Of a stretch of DNA of 64,000 nucleotides, positions 1 through 7,829 are shown one piece after another; positions within the stretch are counted from its first letter, which is position 1, and every line of letters begins with the position of its first letter. Source of the stretch: Verrucomicrobiota bacterium (GTDB taxonomy: Bacteria > Verrucomicrobiota > Verrucomicrobiia > Verrucomicrobiales > Verrucomicrobiaceae); NCBI GenBank assembly GCA_017301975.1, contig JAFLEI010000009.1:122669-186668 (forward strand), given 5' to 3'. The position numbers and the translations under genes were made by a program. The notes beneath the pieces were generated by a model. It had not been told where the DNA came from. It saw nothing but the letters and a program-made list of their open reading frames with translations, and made no database searches.

Positions 1-346
1 CATTGGCGTCATTTTCCACCAGCACCGGCAGGCCGGTCTTCTCGCCGAGGATGGCCTTGAGCGGCACATGCTTCCAGCCGGGGACGTTGGTGAGCTCATG
101 CACAAAACCGTGATCGAAATCGACCAGTCCTGGAACTCCAACACCGATGGCGCATATGGCCGGGTAGGTCTTTTGCAGCTTGGCGACGCGTGCGGCCATC
201 TCGCCAATGAGCGCGGCAGGCCCATGGAATTGCATCGTGGGGATGGGCTCGTCGGTGACGAGAAGTTCATCGCCACGGCACACCCCGAGTTTCACGGAGG
301 TGCCGCCAAAGTCGATGCCAATGGAAGTTTTATCAGTTTCAGACAT
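1..346 (-). CDS. ROK family sugar kinase (glucokinase-like), 5' part only
   Basis: The gene reads off the left edge of the window, so only about the first 115 residues are visible. ROK kinases phosphorylate glucose or related sugars with ATP in the cytoplasm, and some members are repressors. Residues 8-18 read GIDFGGTSVKL, the ATP-phosphate loop of the actin-like fold. The visible part ends in VENDAN, which holds the catalytic aspartate of ROK sugar kinases. GVGVPGLVD in the middle is also typical of the family. There is no N-terminal helix-turn-helix, which favours an enzyme over a NagC-type repressor. The ATG at 346 lies 12 bases after the coaX stop codon, so it may be the last gene of the coaX operon. 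Substrate cannot be told from this half. Confidence 0.85.
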   Translation of the reverse strand, partial: MSETDKTSIGIDFGGTSVKLGVCRGDELLVTDEPIPTMQFHGPAALIGEMAARVAKLQKTYPAICAIGVGVPGLVDFDHGFVHELTNVPGWKHVPLKAILGEKTGLPVLVENDAN

Positions 347-358
347 AAGCCCCCGCCG

Positions 359-1099
359 TCAGAGCGGGGCGCGGAGATTGCCCACCAAACGCAGTCCATG
401 CAAGGTCAAATCGGGGTCGGTGGGGATGTCTTCTCCCATGCCGGAGATGATCCATTCCGCGTCTCCACCCGTGGCGACGACGCGGATTTGCTCCCCGCCG
501 AGTTCCTTTTTCAGGGCCTCCAGGATGCCTTTCACCATGCCGCGATAGCCGATGGCCGCGCCAGCGAGGATGGCTCCTTCCGTGGACTGGCCGATGGCCG
601 TTTCGGGCTCGCGCAGGTCCACGCTGGGCAGCAGGGCGGTGCGCTCGTGCAGGTAGTCGGTCATGAGGCGCAGGCCGGGGGCGATGACGCCGCCGATGTA
701 GAACTTGTCGGCGGAAAGGATGTCAAAGGTCACGGCGGTGCCGAAGTCGATGACGATGCCAGGCGCGCCGTGCATGTGGGCCAGGGCAACGGCATTGGCC
801 AGACGGTCGGCCCCGATGCTCTCGGGCTTCGGATAGCGGATTCCGATCCCGAGATGACCGTCATGACGCAGCTCGATGAGAGTGCTGCCGAAGACTTCGC
901 GAAAGGCGGGCACGACTTTCGGCACGACGCTGCAGATGACGGCTTTTTCAAACTGCCAGCCTTTGACCACCTCGCGCACCGCAGCGGGTGAAAGCTCGCG
1001 CGTGGGGTGCTCGCGGCGTTCGAGGATCGCCTCACTTGTCGCGAGGCCGAACTTGGTGCGCCCGTTGCCGACATCGATGAGCAGCTGCATGCCGCTCAT
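359..1099 (-). CDS. coaX: Type III pantothenate kinase
   Basis: Phosphorylates pantothenate in the first step of coenzyme A synthesis, in the cytoplasm. The 246-residue length is normal for CoaX. Residues 7-16 (LIDVGNGRTK) form the phosphate-binding loop. GADRLANAVA near residue 97 and IDFGTAVTFD near residue 116 are the pantothenate-site and catalytic motifs of the type III enzyme. ATGGDAEWI near residue 209 is the C-terminal ATP motif. The start codon overlaps the stop of the upstream secreted-protein gene by four bases (ATGA), suggesting coupled translation. A second in-frame ATG lies three codons inside. Type III kinases are not feedback-inhibited by CoA and are the usual form in this phylum. 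Confidence 0.95.
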   Translation of the reverse strand: MSGMQLLIDVGNGRTKFGLATSEAILERREHPTRELSPAAVREVVKGWQFEKAVICSVVPKVVPAFREVFGSTLIELRHDGHLGIGIRYPKPESIGADRLANAVALAHMHGAPGIVIDFGTAVTFDILSADKFYIGGVIAPGLRLMTDYLHERTALLPSVDLREPETAIGQSTEGAILAGAAIGYRGMVKGILEALKKELGGEQIRVVATGGDAEWIISGMGEDIPTDPDLTLHGLRLVGNLRAPL

Positions 1100-1830
1100 G
1101 GTTTGGCGGTGTCGGCTTCGTTCTTGGGCTCTTCCTTCTTCTCTTCTTTCTTGTCCCCTTCCTTGGGGGCTTCCCCAAAGGTGTTCACGTTGAACATGCC
1201 TTCAGGTGCGCCCTTGGGCTCCGGCGGCTTGGGGCGAATGGGATCTCCTTCCACGACAAGGGCCTTGGGCGGGTCCTTGACGTATTTCACGCATTGGTAG
1301 AGGAGATTGTAGTTGTGGCGGAGGGCGGCGGGGTAGGCAATGCGGCCGGGTTCGGTGACGTTTTCCCGCAGCAGCTTTCCAGCGAGGCTGGCAAAGACAT
1401 TGCTGCTGAGCTTGGCGGCTTTTTCAACGGTACCTCCCGCAAATTCACCCGCAGCTTTGGCTGCGGAGCTGCCGCCGCTGCGAAACATGTCGCTGCTGAT
1501 GCGGCGCGCCTGGATGGAGATGGCGGCCTGGGAGGAAAGCAACGTGCCGTCTGGCGCAAAGCTCATCTCGATGCTGGCATGGTCGTCCGAGGAGAACATG
1601 CCACGCAGGTGGTCCACACGTACGGAAATGAAGACGCCGCCATCAGGCGCCGCGGTGACTTCAGGCTTGTAGGTGCGGTAATCGACCTCTGAAAATTTGT
1701 ACTCGGCGGCCTTGTGCTTCTCTTTTTTCCAGCCTCCAAGACTCTCGCCAAATTTTTCGATGTCCACCTCCACGCCTGCGCGGACCACGCTGGCGGTGAA
1801 AAGGAATAAGACGAGGGGGCGGAGATTCAT
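1096..1830 (-). CDS. Secreted hypothetical protein
   Basis: Not recognised. The chosen ATG gives 244 residues beginning with a clear signal peptide (MNLRPLVLFLFTASVVRA). Longer readings from ATG 1857 or TTG 1866 would bury that peptide behind 9-12 residues and look less likely. The middle (about residues 40-130) is a mixed alpha/beta region with regular strands. Residues 110-150 are alanine/serine-rich. The last 30 residues are a lysine/glutamate/proline tail with runs of KKEEK, probably disordered. It overlaps coaX by four bases and probably shares its transcript, but nothing ties it to CoA synthesis. Probably periplasmic. Confidence 0.75.
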   Translation of the reverse strand: MNLRPLVLFLFTASVVRAGVEVDIEKFGESLGGWKKEKHKAAEYKFSEVDYRTYKPEVTAAPDGGVFISVRVDHLRGMFSSDDHASIEMSFAPDGTLLSSQAAISIQARRISSDMFRSGGSSAAKAAGEFAGGTVEKAAKLSSNVFASLAGKLLRENVTEPGRIAYPAALRHNYNLLYQCVKYVKDPPKALVVEGDPIRPKPPEPKGAPEGMFNVNTFGEAPKEGDKKEEKKEEPKNEADTAKP

Positions 1831-1908
1831 GCTTAACCATACTGCCGCATGAAACATTTTTTTCAACCTCGGGCTGGGCTGGCCATTACCCCCTCCGGCC
1901 CTGCACCC

Positions 1909-2697
1909 TTACGTCAGCCGGCCGGTGATGTAAGCCTCTGTCTGAGGATCACGGGGATGATTGAAGATGTTCATCGTTTCATCCTCCTCAATGAGGCGGC
2001 CTTTATAGAAGAAGGCGGTGCGGTCGGCGATGCGCTTGGCCTGCTCCATGTTGTGGGTGACGATGACAAAGGTGTACTGACCACGAAGCTGGTGGATCAG
2101 CTCCTCGATGCGTGCGGTGGCGATGGGATCAAGCGCGGCGCAGGGCTCGTCCATGAGGAGGATGCGCGGCTGCAGGGCGATGGCGCGGGCGATGCAAAGG
2201 CGCTGCTGCTGGCCGCCTGAAAGGCCGGTGGCCACTTCGTGGAGGCGGTCCTTCACTTCATCCCACAATGCGGCGGAGCGCAGGCTGCGTTCGGCGGCTT
2301 CTTCGAGATCGTGGCGGTCTTTGATGCCGGCGACGCGGAGGCCGTAAACGGCATTTTCGAAAATTGATCGCGGGAAGGGATTGTACTTCTGGAAGACCAT
2401 GCCGACATTCCGGCGCAGGCTGATCACATCGACATCGGGCTCATAGAGATCGACCCCGTCGATTTTGATTTTGCCGCTGACAACGCGGGCGGTGTCCACG
2501 AGATCATTGATGCGGTTGATGGAGCGCAGCAGGGTGCTTTTGCCACAGCCGGAGGGGCCGATGAGGGCCATCACATCGTCGCTGTGCATGTTCAGATCGA
2601 CGTCAAAGAGCACCTGGTTGTCACCATAGGCATAGTTGAATTTCTCCACCTGAATGAGCGGCTCTGCGGCAGTGGGTGCTGGAGTGTCGGCGGCCAT
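1909..2697 (-). CDS. pstB: Phosphate ABC transporter ATP-binding protein, second copy
   Basis: ATPase of the high-affinity phosphate importer. Residues 47-54 are the Walker A motif GPSGCGKS, 159-163 the signature LSGGQ, 180-185 the Walker B MDEP region, and H215 the switch histidine. The Q-loop [12 protein letters not shown] at 101-112 is the form specific to PstB. The ATG at 2697 gives 262 residues, exactly the length of the neighbouring copy, and lies one base after that copy's stop. An open frame runs further upstream but reads through the first copy in another frame and is not coding. Last gene of the pstS-C-A-B-B run. By eye it is only about 55-60% identical to its neighbour, so the duplication is old. 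Confidence 0.95.
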   Translation of the reverse strand: MAADTPAPTAAEPLIQVEKFNYAYGDNQVLFDVDLNMHSDDVMALIGPSGCGKSTLLRSINRINDLVDTARVVSGKIKIDGVDLYEPDVDVISLRRNVGMVFQKYNPFPRSIFENAVYGLRVAGIKDRHDLEEAAERSLRSAALWDEVKDRLHEVATGLSGGQQQRLCIARAIALQPRILLMDEPCAALDPIATARIEELIHQLRGQYTFVIVTHNMEQAKRIADRTAFFYKGRLIEEDETMNIFNHPRDPQTEAYITGRLT

Positions 2698-2698
2698 G

Positions 2699-3487
2699 TT
2701 AACTGAAAGTGCCGCGCAAATAAGCCTCGGTGAGCTTTTCGCGGGGATTGGTGAAAAGCTCCTCCGTGGGGGCAAACTCAACCAGCTTACCGAGGTGCAG
2801 AAAGGCCGTGTAGTCCGAGACGCGCACGGCCTGCTGCATGTTGTGGGTGACGATGACCACCGTGAACTCCTTGGCGAGCTGATGCATGAGCTCTTCGATT
2901 TTAAGCGTGGAGATGGGATCAAGAGCCGAGCAGGGCTCATCCATCAGCAGGACATCTGGCACCGTGGCAATGGCACGGGCGATGCAGAGGCGCTGCTGCT
3001 GGCCGCCGGAGAGAGCGAGCGCGTTGGCATGCAGGCGGTCTTTGAGCTCTTCCCAGAGAGCGGCGTGGGTCAGCGAGCGTTCGACGGCCTCGTCGAGCAC
3101 GCTTTTGTTTTTCTCGCCATGGATGCGAAGGCCATAGGCCACGTTTTCGTAGATGCTCTTGGGGAAGGGGTTCGACTTCTGGAACACCATGCCGACCTGC
3201 TTGCGCAACTGCGTGAGATCGACGTCCGCGTCGTAAATGTTTTTGCCTTTGACGAGCACTTCGCCCTTCGTCACGCGGGCGCTAAGCACGCGGTCGTTCA
3301 TGCGGTTGATGCAGCGCAGCAGCGTGCTTTTCCCACAGCCCGAGGGGCCGATGAGCGCGGTGACTCGGTGATATTGGACCTTCAGATTGATGTCAAACAA
3401 GGCCTTGCTGGCACCGTAGGAAAAATCCATGTCCCGCACCTGGACGACAGGCGGCGGTGTGGACTGGGCGGTGAAATCGGCAGACAT
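2699..3487 (-). CDS. pstB: Phosphate ABC transporter ATP-binding protein, first copy
   Basis: ATPase subunit of the Pst phosphate importer, 262 residues. Walker A GPSGCGKS lies at 47-54, Q-loop [12 protein letters not shown] at 101-112, signature LSGGQ at 159-163, Walker B LLMDEP at 180-185 and the switch histidine at 215. All catalytic positions fall at the same residue numbers as in the second copy, so the two align without gaps through the core. It starts 14 bases after the pstA stop. Either copy could pair with PstA/PstC as a homodimer, or the two could form a heterodimer. The sequence does not decide this. Confidence 0.95.
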   Translation of the reverse strand: MSADFTAQSTPPPVVQVRDMDFSYGASKALFDINLKVQYHRVTALIGPSGCGKSTLLRCINRMNDRVLSARVTKGEVLVKGKNIYDADVDLTQLRKQVGMVFQKSNPFPKSIYENVAYGLRIHGEKNKSVLDEAVERSLTHAALWEELKDRLHANALALSGGQQQRLCIARAIATVPDVLLMDEPCSALDPISTLKIEELMHQLAKEFTVVIVTHNMQQAVRVSDYTAFLHLGKLVEFAPTEELFTNPREKLTEAYLRGTFS

Positions 3488-3501
3488 GGAAAGAGAAGCA
3501 A

Positions 3502-4683
3502 TTACCAGCGATACTTGGCGCGCAGGCGTTTGCGCAGCATCACGGAGCTGGCGGCCAGCGAGGCGACCAGAACGAGGAAAACGAAAACAGATCCATACTG
3601 CGCACGCTCCGCGTACTCGTTCTGCGGGATCTTGGCGGCAAGCGTGTAGATATGATACGGCAGAGCTTGCACGGACTCGGTGAAGATGCCGAGGAAGCGC
3701 GCCACGCTCTGCTCCCAGTGGGCAAAGATGGATGCATCTGCCGGAAGCGGGGGTAGATCCTTCTGCCAGGGCAGCTTGTCCTTGAAGGCCAGCGCGGCGG
3801 TGAACATGATCGGGGCGGTTTCACCCGCCGCACGGGCAATGCCCAAGATGCTGGAGGTCAAAATGCCCGGCGTGGCAAAAGGCAGCACGCTGTAGCGAAT
3901 CGTCTGCCAGCGCGTGGCACCGAGCGCCATGCTCGTTTCCCGGAACCCTTGCGGCACGGCCTGCAGGCACTGCTCGCTGGCGGTGATGATGACGGGCAGG
4001 ATGACGAAGGCGAGCGTGAAACCACCAGAAAGCACGCAGGTGTCCCAGCCCTCAAAGCTCAGCGTGGTAAAGCCAAGCGGGATGGAAAACACGGAACGAT
4101 CTGCGGGCACATCCACAAAGGTCGGCGCTGTCAAAACGAAAGCGCCCAGGCCAAACAAACCAAACACAACCGATGGCACGCCCGCGAGATTCAGAATCGC
4201 CAGCCGCACCATTTCGAGGAATTTGCCGTGTTTGGCATACTCACTGAGGTAGATCGCGCAGGCGACCCCCAAAAAGAGCGCCACCCCGACACTGACAATC
4301 ACGAGCAAGGCGGTGCCGACGATCGGCCCCAAGATGCCGCCACCTGAATAGGAGACCGTTTTTTCTGAACGAAAGTTGTCGCCCAGTTTCTTTTTGACCG
4401 CATCGGCACCATTCACATCGGTTTCAATGTGATTGCCCTGCTGGTCCTCGATGACATGGAGCGTGGCGGGCAGCTCGGTGAGGAACTGCGTGTTCACAAA
4501 CGGCCACTTCGACTGGAACACCACCGGCGCCCCTTTGATGAAAATGTGCAGCATGATGGCCAGCGTGATCAAGACCACGATGTAGCTGCCGACACGCAGC
4601 GCCCACCGCGCAGCGGTCTCCCGCTGCTGAATGCCAGAGTTGTCGCCAGCGAAGGGGTTGTCGTTGGTGGGGGCGGGATTCAT
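3502..4683 (-). CDS. pstA: Phosphate ABC transporter permease PstA
   Basis: Inner-membrane permease half of the phosphate importer. At 393 residues it is longer than the usual 280-300. Residues 28-49 form the first helix. Residues 50-112 are an extra polar segment, probably periplasmic, before the second helix at about 117-148. The cytoplasmic coupling loop that docks on PstB is seen at 249-290 ([13 protein letters not shown], then [14 protein letters not shown]). Residues 300-350 are another extended loop before the last helix (365-384). The ATG overlaps the pstC stop by four bases. The extra loop sits between helix 1 and helix 2, as in the much larger insert of PstC. Confidence 0.93.
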   Translation of the reverse strand: MNPAPTNDNPFAGDNSGIQQRETAARWALRVGSYIVVLITLAIMLHIFIKGAPVVFQSKWPFVNTQFLTELPATLHVIEDQQGNHIETDVNGADAVKKKLGDNFRSEKTVSYSGGGILGPIVGTALLVIVSVGVALFLGVACAIYLSEYAKHGKFLEMVRLAILNLAGVPSVVFGLFGLGAFVLTAPTFVDVPADRSVFSIPLGFTTLSFEGWDTCVLSGGFTLAFVILPVIITASEQCLQAVPQGFRETSMALGATRWQTIRYSVLPFATPGILTSSILGIARAAGETAPIMFTAALAFKDKLPWQKDLPPLPADASIFAHWEQSVARFLGIFTESVQALPYHIYTLAAKIPQNEYAERAQYGSVFVFLVLVASLAASSVMLRKRLRAKYRW

Positions 4684-6614
4684 GCCTTGTGGGGTTCAAA
4701 GCGGCGGGCCACGGCGCGGGCGCACCAGTTGACCAGCAGGGAAATGGCAAACAGGACGATGCCGACCATGAAGAGCGCCTGCCAGTGCGAGCTGCCGCGA
4801 GAGACTTCGCCAAGCTCCTGCGCGATGATGCCTGTCAGGGTATGAGCCGGCTGGAAAATGACACCGGGCCCGGCGCTGAAATCGGGAATGGCGATGCGGT
4901 TGCCCGCGACGAGCAGCACGACCATCGTTTCACCGACCACACGGCCAAGCCCCAGCAGAATAGCCGAGAGAATGCCGGAAATGCCCGCCGGAACGATGAC
5001 GCGAAAGACGGTCTGCAGCTTGGTGGCCCCGAGTGCGTCCGAGGCATCAATGTAGGCACGCGGGACGTTGTTGAGCGCATCTTCCGAGAGGCTGAACATG
5101 GTGGGCACCGCCATGAAGGCGAGCAGGCAGCCCGCGTTGAACATGTTGAGCCGTTCCTGAATGGGAAAGCCGGGCACCCATTGCAACCAGCTCCATTCGC
5201 TGACATCCTTGATCAGATTCCCCACCAGCGAGATGCCGATGAATCCCAGCACCACGGAAGGAATGGCCTGGATGAACTCGATCACCGGCTTGATCAGCTC
5301 CTTCTCCCGCTCGCTGGCAAACTGGTTCGTGTAAATGGCGGCCACCACACTGACGGGCGTTGCGATCAGGATGGCGATGGCGGCAATGACGAGCGAACCG
5401 GTCAGAAGCGGGACAAAGCCGAAGAAGTCCTGCCAGGAGCTGTTCGTGATCCATTGCGTGCCGAAGAAGAAGGCTCCCATGACGCTGAAAATAGAAACGG
5501 GTTTGTCCCAATGCCAGTCTTCAAGCTTTGCAGCCGCCGCCCGCATTTCACGGGCATGCACCGGAATTCCTTCGCGCACGTCGTTGACCAGCTTGCGCGC
5601 GGCTCCTGTGCCCGCATCCTTGGGCAGGTCAGCAGCGGCCTTTTCAATGACCACGGCATATTTTTCCACCTGCTCACGCAGTTCAGCCGTGCGTCCGGTG
5701 ATTTCCTTGATGCTCTCCTCCAGATTCACCGTTTCCGCGACGGATTCCTCCGCTTCCTTGGTCAGACTGGCCTTCTCTTTCGGATCGCTCTCGGTGGCGG
5801 CGGCTTCGAGCAGGCGCTGGCGGTTGGTTTCGAGCACTTCAAATTCAACCGCTTTTTCCTTGGTTTCCAGCGCCTTCGCCTTGAGCTCGTCCAGCACTTC
5901 CTGCAGCGGCTCCGCCGCCTCTTCAAATTCCTCCTGCGCTGTCACGAGATCAGCAAACTTCGTCTTCGCCTCCCGGTCTTTGACATTGAAATCCTCCACC
6001 AGGGTTTGCAGCATGGGTGGCAGGTCGGTGACTTCCGGAGTGAGGGCGGCGAATTCACGCTCCAACTGCTCACGTTCGGCCTGGGTGAACAGCTCCGGAT
6101 AATCCACCGCCTTCACAGCGGCGGCGGTGGCAGCCCCCAGTTCCCGGCGCAGTACGTCAATCTGCCCCGGATCCTGAGGAGCCTTTTCAAGCGCCTGGGC
6201 AAGCGATTCGCGTGGCCGGGCGGATTTGTCCTCCACCTGCCGCTTCAGCAAAAAGGCCGCGTCACGGCGGTCACGCGCCGTCTTGCTCAGTGTTTCCAAG
6301 GAAGCACTCAGCGCCTGGCGCAGACTGCTGGAAAGCGTCTGATTCTTCTGCAATGGCTGGTCGATGATGTCACAAAATTCCAGCCCCGCGCGGCGGTAGG
6401 TTTGCAACTCGCGCTGGTAGGTGGGGAGGAAATCGATGCCCTCACGCAGCAGGAACACCATGATGAGCACCAGCACGATGATGGCCACGCTCGCATTGCT
6501 GCCGAAGAAGTACTTGATCAGTTTCTGGGGATCAAACCCAAGAATCGTGTGCTTGCGACTCCTGAGCAGCACGCTGCGCAGCGGCGGTCTGCTGGGCGTC
6601 GGGAGGCTGTTCAT
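4680..6614 (-). CDS. pstC: Phosphate ABC transporter permease PstC with large coiled-coil insert
   Basis: Permease partner of PstA. The ATG at 6614 gives 644 residues, about twice a normal PstC. Residues 1-40 are a basic cytoplasmic tail and 41-57 the first helix. Residues 70-365 are a long charged stretch rich in E, K, A, Q and L with coiled-coil character and no membrane helices. Residues 366-644 are a standard permease with helices at about 407-425, 446-466 and 490-506, then the coupling loop YIDASDALGATKLQ and GLGRVVGETM. By topology the insert should face the periplasm. A longer reading from 6704 adds 30 residues of unlikely composition. The insert could brace the porter against the envelope or help receive phosphate from PstS, which is inference. 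Confidence 0.92.
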   Translation of the reverse strand: MNSLPTPSRPPLRSVLLRSRKHTILGFDPQKLIKYFFGSNASVAIIVLVLIMVFLLREGIDFLPTYQRELQTYRRAGLEFCDIIDQPLQKNQTLSSSLRQALSASLETLSKTARDRRDAAFLLKRQVEDKSARPRESLAQALEKAPQDPGQIDVLRRELGAATAAAVKAVDYPELFTQAEREQLEREFAALTPEVTDLPPMLQTLVEDFNVKDREAKTKFADLVTAQEEFEEAAEPLQEVLDELKAKALETKEKAVEFEVLETNRQRLLEAAATESDPKEKASLTKEAEESVAETVNLEESIKEITGRTAELREQVEKYAVVIEKAAADLPKDAGTGAARKLVNDVREGIPVHAREMRAAAAKLEDWHWDKPVSIFSVMGAFFFGTQWITNSSWQDFFGFVPLLTGSLVIAAIAILIATPVSVVAAIYTNQFASEREKELIKPVIEFIQAIPSVVLGFIGISLVGNLIKDVSEWSWLQWVPGFPIQERLNMFNAGCLLAFMAVPTMFSLSEDALNNVPRAYIDASDALGATKLQTVFRVIVPAGISGILSAILLGLGRVVGETMVVLLVAGNRIAIPDFSAGPGVIFQPAHTLTGIIAQELGEVSRGSSHWQALFMVGIVLFAISLLVNWCARAVARRFEPHKA

Positions 6615-6707
6615 GCGGCTATGAGGAAAAAGGCACCGGCGTTGAAAACAAATCCGGCGGTCGAGACACGTCTCTTCCGCCGGACTGGTGGATCGGTCAA
6701 TCAACAG

Positions 6708-7523
6708 TTATTTCGCAACGCTGAGAGGGACAAAGCCCGCCTTGCTGACAATGGCGTCACCCGCAGGGCTGAGACAGAAATCAATGAAGGCCTTGGTGGT
6801 GCCGGTGGGCTCGCCGCTGGTGTAGAGGAAAGTCGGGCGGGACAGTGGGTAGGACTTCACCGCCGCAGGGCTGGGGGCGGAGCCCGCAATGGTCACCACC
6901 TTGATGCCCTTCGCACCGGAATAGGCGTAGCCCACATATCCGATACCGTTCGGATTGGAGCCCACTTCCGCGGCGATCTGCTCATTGCCGGCCATTTTCT
7001 GGCTGTTTCTGCCGTATTCGCGTCCCTTCATGGCCAGACCGATGAAGTCTTTGTAGGTGCCCGAGGAAGTATTGCGGGTGTAAACTGAGATGGGTCCGGG
7101 AGTCCCGCCCACTTCGCTCCAGTCCTTGATGTCGCCAGCAAAGATCTGCAGCAGCTGCTTCTTGGAGAGATCGGCGATGGGATTGTTCTTGTTCACCACC
7201 ACGGAAATCATGTCCCACGCGACTTCGTACTCAACGAGAGACACTCCCTTGCTGCGGCAGAGGGTGCGCTCGTCCGCTTTCACCTTGCGGCTGGACATGC
7301 CCACTTCGGCCGTGCCGGAGGCCAGGTTCGTAAAGGCGGTGGAGGAACCTTCCGCAGCGATGTCAAAGCTCACTTTGCCCCCCTGCTTCTTGAAGGACTC
7401 CGCCAGCTGCGGAACGAGCTTGGCTCCGAGCGTGTCGGATCCGCGAATGCGCAGGGTGGTCTGCGCCTGAAGCGAAAGCGCAGCGGCCAGGGTGGTGACA
7501 AGGGTGAGGAAGGCGGTCTTCAT
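6708..7523 (-). CDS. pstS: Periplasmic phosphate-binding protein
   Basis: Captures phosphate in the periplasm and delivers it to PstC/PstA. The ATG at 7523 gives 271 residues with a signal peptide ending near LSLQAQ (residue 21). The mature protein begins TTLRIRGSDTLG. The phosphate-contact motifs are GSDTL, AEGSSTAF, GMSSRK and TSSGTYKDF, as in the PBP-like class of PstS. There is no lipobox cysteine, so it should be soluble. It is first in the operon, with 93 bases to the pstC ATG, and faces the divergent porin gene across a region containing two palindromes. Phosphate-starvation control is expected from the family, but no phoB, phoR or phoU lies in the window. Confidence 0.93.
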   Translation of the reverse strand: MKTAFLTLVTTLAAALSLQAQTTLRIRGSDTLGAKLVPQLAESFKKQGGKVSFDIAAEGSSTAFTNLASGTAEVGMSSRKVKADERTLCRSKGVSLVEYEVAWDMISVVVNKNNPIADLSKKQLLQIFAGDIKDWSEVGGTPGPISVYTRNTSSGTYKDFIGLAMKGREYGRNSQKMAGNEQIAAEVGSNPNGIGYVGYAYSGAKGIKVVTIAGSAPSPAAVKSYPLSRPTFLYTSGEPTGTTKAFIDFCLSPAGDAIVSKAGFVPLSVAK

Positions 7524-7625
7524 GAGGGTTGTAGGATGGAGTAAGGCGATATTCTGGTCCGCCGACGGTTCGCGGATGACGAGGCGGATATTGGCGGAAG
7601 GGGGCAAGGGGTCAAAAGGCGCTCT

Positions 7626-7641
7626 GTGACGAAAGCGTCAC
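7626..7641. promoter_or_regulatory. Palindromic operator-like site, copy 1 (pstS side)
   Basis: GTGACGAAAGCGTCAC: the arms GTGACG and CGTCAC are perfectly complementary around AAAG. It lies about 103 bases upstream of the pstS ATG. The CGTCAC arm resembles the TGTCAC core of PhoB boxes. PhoB normally binds direct repeats, so another dimeric regulator is equally possible. Confidence 0.6.
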
Positions 7642-7705
7642 AATCAAACGACAGAGCCCGTCGCATCGTTTCAAGAGGCAAAGCGCATGTGAATAACTCA
7701 TGTCC

Positions 7706-7721
7706 GTGACGAAAGCGTCAC
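7706..7721. promoter_or_regulatory. Palindromic operator-like site, copy 2 (porin side)
   Basis: Identical 16-bp GTGACGAAAGCGTCAC, 80 bases from copy 1 measured start to start and about 109 bases upstream of the porin ATG. Eighty bases is close to a whole number of helical turns (7.6), compatible with looping or with one site serving each promoter. Confidence 0.6.
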
Positions 7722-7829
7722 ATTAAGAATATCGCAGCGCCCCTCGGTTACAGCCATGTGACATTCATTCCAAGAGGGGTCTTTGACCGCCTTGAGGAGC
7801 TTCTAGAACTCACCTGACACACCTCAAAC

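Larger units (their letters stand above)
7524..7829. promoter_or_regulatory. Divergent promoter region of pstS and the porin
   Basis: This 306-base gap serves two outward-facing genes and contains no plausible ORF. It carries two identical 16-bp palindromes (listed separately) and a lone GTGAC half-site at 7758-7762 close to the porin. A CATG-N9-CATG repeat lies at about 7686-7702 between the palindromes. I could not pick convincing -10/-35 boxes for either gene. Confidence 0.6.

Noticed and set aside
1909..2940. Longer PstB reading of 343 residues
   Set aside because: The extra 81 residues are out of frame through the first pstB copy and have shadow-type composition. The ATG at 2697 gives the family length.
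4689..7088. 799-residue open frame on the plus strand opposite pstC and pstS
   Set aside because: It is antisense to pstC/pstS, whose motifs are unmistakable. Its translation (long runs of H, R, G and Q) is typical of shadow frames in GC-rich DNA.
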